Assembly: GCF_001310275.1 (NCBI RefSeq)
Contig: NZ_LGYZ01000132.1
Coordinates: 1 to 64,000, forward strand
Reading direction: 5' to 3'
Length of the DNA stretch: 64,000 bases
Origin: Nocardia arizonensis
Lineage (GTDB): Bacteria; Actinomycetota; Actinomycetes; Mycobacteriales; Mycobacteriaceae
Shown here: positions 60,314 to 64,000 of the stretch, piece by piece
Layout: every line of letters starts with the position of its first letter
How positions within the stretch are numbered: position 1 is the stretch's first letter
Translations under genes and position numbers: made by a program
The notes under the pieces: model-generated
Told to the model about the DNA's origin: nothing
The model's input: the letters and a program-made list of their open reading frames with translations, nothing else
Databases searched by the model: none

Positions 60314-61315
60314 TCATCGGTCGCGGGGCGCGGCGTGCGCGGTGGCCGCGGGCGCGCCGGGCGGTGTCCGCCCGTGCAGGTGGCGCAGGTAGTCGTTGTA
60401 GGCGAGCAGTTCGGGGTCCTCGCTGGTGGTGTAGCGCTCGGCGACGGTGTTGGCGCGGTGTTCGTCGCGATGCCAGCGGATCGCGAAGATCGTGACGACG
60501 ATCAGCGCCACCGGTTCGCCGTAGGACCAGGCCAGAGCGCCCGCGGCGTTCTGATCGGCCAGGGGGTCGATGCTCCAGCGCGGTGGTGGTGTCGCGAACA
60601 GGGTGATCATCGGCGAGGTCGCCATCATGAGCACGACGCCGAGGAAGACGTGCAGCGGCATTTCGACGAAGATGTCGAAGAACCGGCCGAGGTTGGTCCG
60701 GCGGATCGGCAGCGGGCCGGTGGACAGGACCGGGACGATGAACAGCAAGCCGCTGGCCAGGAAGAACACCTCGAGGCCGAGATGGCCGACCGCACTGGCA
60801 CCGAGGATGTCCATGAGCGGGGTGAGATAGAGCCCGTAGTAGCCGACCAGGAATACCGGGATGGTGCAGGCCGGATGCAGCGCCGCGCGCGCGAGGCGGC
60901 TGCGCAGTCCCCCCAGTGCCAGGCTCAGCAGGATCCGGCCACCGCCGTGGTGGGCGGCCGAGCGCAGCAGCAGCACTCCGGGGCTGCCGAGGACCCACAG
61001 CGGCGGTATCAGGATCGACAGGGTCAGATGCTGGAACATCCACACGCTGAACAGCCGGTACCCGTACCCCTCGATCCCCAGGCCGGTGACCGCGACGAGG
61101 ATCGCGCATCCGGTCGTGAACGACACGGTGCGCCACCACGGCCACCGCCGCCCCGCGCGCCGCACCCGGACCACACCCCACCCGTAGCAGGCCGCGAGCA
61201 CGAGCCCGGTCACCGGCAGGACCGGGACCGGCTGCGGGGCCCAGCCGAGAAAGGCCGTCAGCGACGGCGCGGCCTCGGGCAGGTGGACCGCGGTGGCCAG
61301 GGCCGTGAGCGGCAT
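60314..61315 (-). CDS. CtaG-like membrane protein (copper/cytochrome oxidase assembly type)
   Basis: 333 residues, seven or eight transmembrane helices. The caa3_CtaG pattern is visible: LFSVWMFQHLTLSILIPPLWVLGSPGVLLLR near 85-115 (with MFQH), LVGYYGLYLTPLMD near 150, VFFLASGLLFIVPVLSTGP near 178, and EMPLHVFLGVVLMM near 215. In actinobacteria such proteins pair with CopC and are tied to copper delivery. It begins 4 bp after the CopC-like stop. Confidence 0.9.
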   Translation of the reverse strand: MPLTALATAVHLPEAAPSLTAFLGWAPQPVPVLPVTGLVLAACYGWGVVRVRRAGRRWPWWRTVSFTTGCAILVAVTGLGIEGYGYRLFSVWMFQHLTLSILIPPLWVLGSPGVLLLRSAAHHGGGRILLSLALGGLRSRLARAALHPACTIPVFLVGYYGLYLTPLMDILGASAVGHLGLEVFFLASGLLFIVPVLSTGPLPIRRTNLGRFFDIFVEMPLHVFLGVVLMMATSPMITLFATPPPRWSIDPLADQNAAGALAWSYGEPVALIVVTIFAIRWHRDEHRANTVAERYTTSEDPELLAYNDYLRHLHGRTPPGAPAATAHAAPRDR

Positions 61316-61319
61316 CGGC

Positions 61320-61886
61320 TTATCGGTCGCGGGGCTTGGGTCGCCCGCCTCGCAGGACCACGGCCAGCCCCGCCGCGATCAGCACGCCCGCCAACGCCAG
61401 CACCCACAGGATCGGGAACCCGGTGTCGGTGTCGGTCTTCGTGTCCGCGGTCGCCGGGGCGGGGGGTGGGGCGGCGGCGGTGTCGAGCGCGGCGGCGCCC
61501 GCCGAGGGCGAGGGCGCGGCGAGCGCGGTGACGGTGAAACCGTAGGAGCCGGTGATCGGGTGTCCGTCGGCCGAGACCACCCGGTAGCCGACGGTGAACT
61601 GCCCGGCGGGCAGTCCCGGCCGCAGTGTGGCGCGCACCGTGGGCCCGTCGACGGTCACGCCCTGCGCGACCCACTGCTCGTCGGCCGGCCCGCCCATCAC
61701 CGACACCGTGGCGAACTGCTGGGCGATGCGCTGGTTGAACGTCAGCGTCACCGCTGTCGGCGTCGTGTCCAGGACCGCGCTGGGGGCCGGGTCGGAGCCC
61801 TCCAGCTCACTGTGGGCCGAAGCGGTGGCGCCTGTGGATGCCAGCGCGGCCGCGATCAGCGCGACTGCCGTCGCTGTTCGAATCAT
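61320..61886 (-). CDS. CopC-domain copper-binding protein
   Basis: 188 residues. A signal peptide ends at about residue 24 so that the mature protein starts HSELEGSDPAP; the N-terminal His is the usual Cu(II) ligand. The domain ends with VVSADGHPITGSYGFTV, containing the second His. A Pro/Ala linker and a C-terminal transmembrane helix (about 157-178) anchor it, as in YcnJ/CopCD-type proteins of actinobacteria. Followed by the CtaG-like gene; its promoter carries the BlaI-type operator at 61930. Confidence 0.92.
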   Translation of the reverse strand: MIRTATAVALIAAALASTGATASAHSELEGSDPAPSAVLDTTPTAVTLTFNQRIAQQFATVSVMGGPADEQWVAQGVTVDGPTVRATLRPGLPAGQFTVGYRVVSADGHPITGSYGFTVTALAAPSPSAGAAALDTAAAPPPAPATADTKTDTDTGFPILWVLALAGVLIAAGLAVVLRGGRPKPRDR

Positions 61887-61929
61887 CCGATCCTCCTCGA
61901 CCGGCGGGTCCGGTCGGCGCCCGCCACCT

Positions 61930-61951
61930 AAATACTATGCAACATAGTATC
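61930..61951. promoter_or_regulatory. BlaI-type operator (ATACTATG-N4-CATAGTAT)
   Basis: Inverted repeat (8-bp perfect arms) 44 bp upstream of the copC-like start and 140 bp before the BlaI-family gene. It shares its arms with the site at 59248-59270. TACTA...TAGTA dyads are the known binding sites of BlaI/MecI/CopY repressors. Confidence 0.8.
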
Positions 61952-62089
61952 TGGGGTTCGGTGCCGCGGGTTGCGGCCCCGACCGCGACGCGGGTGGCGG
62001 GGTCGCGTGGAGGTCGGCGACGGTGTGCGGTGCCGGTCGCGGGCGGCGTGGTGCGGCACAATCGGGACGGGGAGAACGCGAGGAGAGCG

Positions 62090-62455
62090 GTGAAAGGACT
62101 GGGCGCACTCGAGGCTCGGGTGATGGACCTGCTGTGGGACAGCGACGAGCCGTTGTCGGTCCACGACCTGGTGGAGGGTCTGGCCGAACCCGGCAGGCGT
62201 CCACCCGCCTACACCACGGTGCTGACGGTGGTGACCCACCTGTGGGAGAAGGAGTGGGTGCTGCGGGAGAAGGTCAGCCGCGCCTACCGTTACCGTCCCC
62301 GCCGCAGCCGTGCCGAGGCGACGACCGAGGTGCTGCGCGGAATTCTCGACACCACTCCGGACGCGCCCGCGGTGTTGTTGCATCTGGCCCGCACCGCTTC
62401 CGCCCGCGAGATCGAGGCGCTGCGTCGGGGGCTGGCCGAGAGCGGCGATCGGTGA
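62090..62455 (+). CDS. BlaI/MecI/CopY-family repressor
   Basis: 121 residues, winged-helix Penicillinase_R domain: LGALEARVMDLLWDSDEPLSVHDLVEGL near 3-30, AYTTVLTVVTHLWEKEWVLREKVSRAYRYRP near 41-70. GTG start with GAGGAG site; the frame is open upstream, but the extra residues cover the operator. Its stop overlaps the start of an M56 peptidase gene, giving the usual BlaI-BlaR1 pairing. Here the neighbours are copper genes, so the signal may be copper rather than beta-lactam. Confidence 0.93.
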   Translation: MKGLGALEARVMDLLWDSDEPLSVHDLVEGLAEPGRRPPAYTTVLTVVTHLWEKEWVLREKVSRAYRYRPRRSRAEATTEVLRGILDTTPDAPAVLLHLARTASAREIEALRRGLAESGDR

Positions 62456-63393
62456 TCCTGGCGCTGGGCTTGGCGATCGCGGCGGCGGTGTCGGCGATCG
62501 CGGCGCCGTCGGTGCTGCGTGCGGTGGAGTCGGTGGCCGCGCCGGTGGCCACGATCGCGGCATGGCTGGGAGCCATCACGACGGTCCTCGTGCTGACCCT
62601 GGCCGCGGTGGCATTCGGGCTCTGGCCCGGTCACGCTCCCGGCGAGCGGCCCCTGGAGACCCTGCTGACCTGCCTGAGCACGGTGGAGCATCTGACACCG
62701 GCCTCGGCGCGAGGTTTCCTGTGGACGGCCGCGCTGGGCGCGGGGCTCGCGGTGAGCGCGCGGCTGGTGGTGGTCGGCGCCCGCGATGTCCGCGCGCGCG
62801 GCCGCTCGATCCGCCACCACACCGAGGTGGTGCGGTTGCTGGGGCGCGCCGATCCGCGGCAGGCACGGCTGATCTGGCTCGAGCATCCGGTGCCGCTGGC
62901 GTTCAGCGTCGCGGGCAGGCGCGGCTACATCGTGGCCACCGACGGACTGGCCCGGCGGCTGACACCGCTCCAGCGCAGCGCGGTACTCGCGCACGAGCAC
63001 GCCCACCTGCGCGGATTCCACCACCAGATCCTCGGCGTGTGCCGGGTCCTGGCCGCCGCCTTTCCTCGGATACCGCTGTTCGCCGCCGCGCCGACGGCGG
63101 TGGCGGCCCTGGTCGAACTGGCCGCCGACCGCCGCGCGGCGCGGCTGACCGATCCCGCCTCGATGCGCACCGCGCTGGAGGCGGTAGCGGCCGGATCGAA
63201 CGCCGGCGGGCTCGACATGCCGCTGGTCGACGAGTCGCTCGAGCGCCGATGCCGTCGGCTGGCCCCCGGCGCTCCCGCGGTCTCGGCACTGCCCGCGGTG
63301 CTCGCGGGCGCGGGGGCGATCGCGGCCGGGATGCTGGTGGCCTGCCTGGCGGTCGGTCTGGTCGCCCTCGCGGCCTGCCTGGGACTGCCCTGA
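62452..63393 (+). CDS. M56-family (BlaR1-like) membrane metalloprotease
   Basis: 313 residues, four or five transmembrane segments. The cytoplasmic zinc-protease motif is AVLAHEHAHLRGFHH near 178-192 (HExxH), with the third ligand Glu in ALVELAADRRAA near 222-233. No penicillin-binding sensor domain is attached, unlike true BlaR1. Short M56 proteins paired with BlaI-type repressors are common in actinobacteria and are thought to cleave the repressor on an unknown signal. GTG start overlaps the repressor stop. Confidence 0.92.
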   Translation: MILALGLAIAAAVSAIAAPSVLRAVESVAAPVATIAAWLGAITTVLVLTLAAVAFGLWPGHAPGERPLETLLTCLSTVEHLTPASARGFLWTAALGAGLAVSARLVVVGARDVRARGRSIRHHTEVVRLLGRADPRQARLIWLEHPVPLAFSVAGRRGYIVATDGLARRLTPLQRSAVLAHEHAHLRGFHHQILGVCRVLAAAFPRIPLFAAAPTAVAALVELAADRRAARLTDPASMRTALEAVAAGSNAGGLDMPLVDESLERRCRRLAPGAPAVSALPAVLAGAGAIAAGMLVACLAVGLVALAACLGLP

Positions 63394-63488
63394 CGAAGAG
63401 CGGAGCCACCTCGGTGACGCGGGGGCTCGCGTTCCGGGCGGCACCCGCGACGACACCGCTGTCGGTGTTCCGGTGGCGGTGCTGGGTG

Positions 63489-64000
63489 TCAGTTCGCCGG
63501 GAGCGGGGTGGTGCCGCGCTGGTCGAGGAGTTGGCCGATGGTGTCGGACTCGGCGGTCTGGGTGGTCAGGATGGTCTCGGCGAGGCGGGCGACGGCGGCG
63601 AGTCCGGCGTTGTCGCGGGCGTAGCGGGCCATCGCCAGCCCGCCTTGGTGATGGCGCAGCAGCAGTTGCAGGTACAGCACGTCGGCGGCCGGGCCCGAGG
63701 ACTGACGCAGCCTGCGCAGTTCCTCGGGGCCGGCCATGCCCGGCATCGCCGAGGCCGCGGTCGCGGTCATGTTCGCCATGTCGTGGGTCGAGGGTGAGGG
63801 CCCGGATTCCCGGGCTCGCATCCACGTCATCACCGCGCCGGGCGCGCTCGCCGGTTGCTCCCACAGCGACAGCCACCCCTGCATCGTCCCGATCTGGCTC
63901 TGCTGGGTGGTGACCACGTCGTAGGCCAGCGTTCGGATCTCCGGATCGTCGGTGCGCGCCATCGCCAGCGCCGACATCTCCACCGCCTGTCCGTGATGGG
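63489..64000 (-). CDS. DUF305 protein (partial, 5' end outside the window)
   Basis: At least 170 residues, running off the right edge. The visible part has the first DUF305 His pair at the very edge (HHGQAVEMSALAMA) and the second in LLLRHHQGGLAMARYA, with a Met-containing linker (MANMTATAASAMPGMAG). It is a relative of the DUF305 lipoprotein at 27535-28203. An in-frame ATG at 63983 is internal, not the start. Convergent with the M56 gene. Confidence 0.88.
   Translation of the reverse strand, partial: HHGQAVEMSALAMARTDDPEIRTLAYDVVTTQQSQIGTMQGWLSLWEQPASAPGAVMTWMRARESGPSPSTHDMANMTATAASAMPGMAGPEELRRLRQSSGPAADVLYLQLLLRHHQGGLAMARYARDNAGLAAVARLAETILTTQTAESDTIGQLLDQRGTTPLPAN

Noticed and set aside
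62090..63393. Beta-lactamase regulatory system BlaI-BlaR1
   Set aside because: The M56 protein lacks the penicillin-binding sensor and no beta-lactamase is in the window; copper genes flank it.
1..64000. CRISPR array, rRNA genes, phage structural genes, plasmid origin
   Set aside because: No regularly spaced repeats, no rRNA-like sequence and no phage or replication-initiator genes were seen. The DnaB-like domain is part of a degenerate fusion, not a replicon.

Overview
The window is high-GC, densely coding DNA typical of a mycolate actinomycete, most like Nocardia or a close relative. Support comes from the frequent GTG/TTG starts, the 4-bp ATGA/GTGA gene overlaps, a CadI-type cadmium protein beside an ArsR, a DUF3349-like protein and arsenate reductases of the low-molecular-weight phosphatase type. 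The genus is inferred from gene content and is not proven. No rRNA or tRNA gene and no CRISPR array was found.

Region 1 (about 0.36-17.5 kb, all plus strand, almost certainly one transcription unit of 13 genes) is a natural-product cluster. One half makes an activated, probably halogenated salicyl unit: class II DAHP synthase, salicylate synthase, salicyl-AMP ligase, aryl carrier protein and flavin-dependent halogenase. The other half resembles the aspartate-nitrosuccinate/acetylhydrazine cassette known from fosfazinomycin and kinamycin: an adenylosuccinate-lyase homologue, a GNAT acetyltransferase, a CreE/FzmM-like FAD oxygenase and a CreD/FzmL-like lyase, joined by stop/start overlaps. A two-cluster ferredoxin, an unrecognised 628-residue protein, a penicillin-acylase-type Ntn hydrolase and a CPA2 antiporter complete it. 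The combination predicts an unknown halo-salicyl hydrazide or other N-N-bonded product.

Region 2 (17.5-31.4 kb) starts with two paralogous TetR repressors flanking a small membrane protein, followed by a DUF2269-like membrane protein, a DUF2218-like protein and a SHOCT protein. A copper module follows: a CPH-type P-type ATPase with a CsoR-like operator, a Tat-exported multicopper oxidase, a TetR/MFS efflux pair with clear operators, and DUF305 and DUF6153-like proteins. Two abutting insertion sequences (IS701-like and IS5-like) sharing a CTAG target close the region.

Region 3 (32.2-50.7 kb) is an arsenic/mercury/cadmium resistance island. It has four low-molecular-weight-phosphatase arsenate-reductase modules (one fused to ArsR), PstS, a CoA-disulfide-reductase-like flavoprotein, a MerR operon with a MerF-like transporter, an arsR-aqpS-arsC operon, an ArsR-ArsN fusion, a flavoprotein plus MFS pair, and ArsR plus CadI. 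Set inside it (44.6-48.4 kb) is a small accessory block holding an unusual fusion of a PLD-like domain to a DnaB-type ATPase core that has lost its Walker A lysine, a Schlafen/AlbA_2 protein and a GNAT.

Region 4 (50.7-64 kb) is a second metal module: a cation-diffusion-facilitator gene with a frameshifted 5' end, a two-domain multicopper oxidase-ZIP-Rieske operon, a SulP-carbonic anhydrase fusion, a second CDF, CtaG-like and CopC-like copper proteins, a BlaI/M56 regulator pair with matching operators at two loci, and a DUF305 gene cut by the window end.
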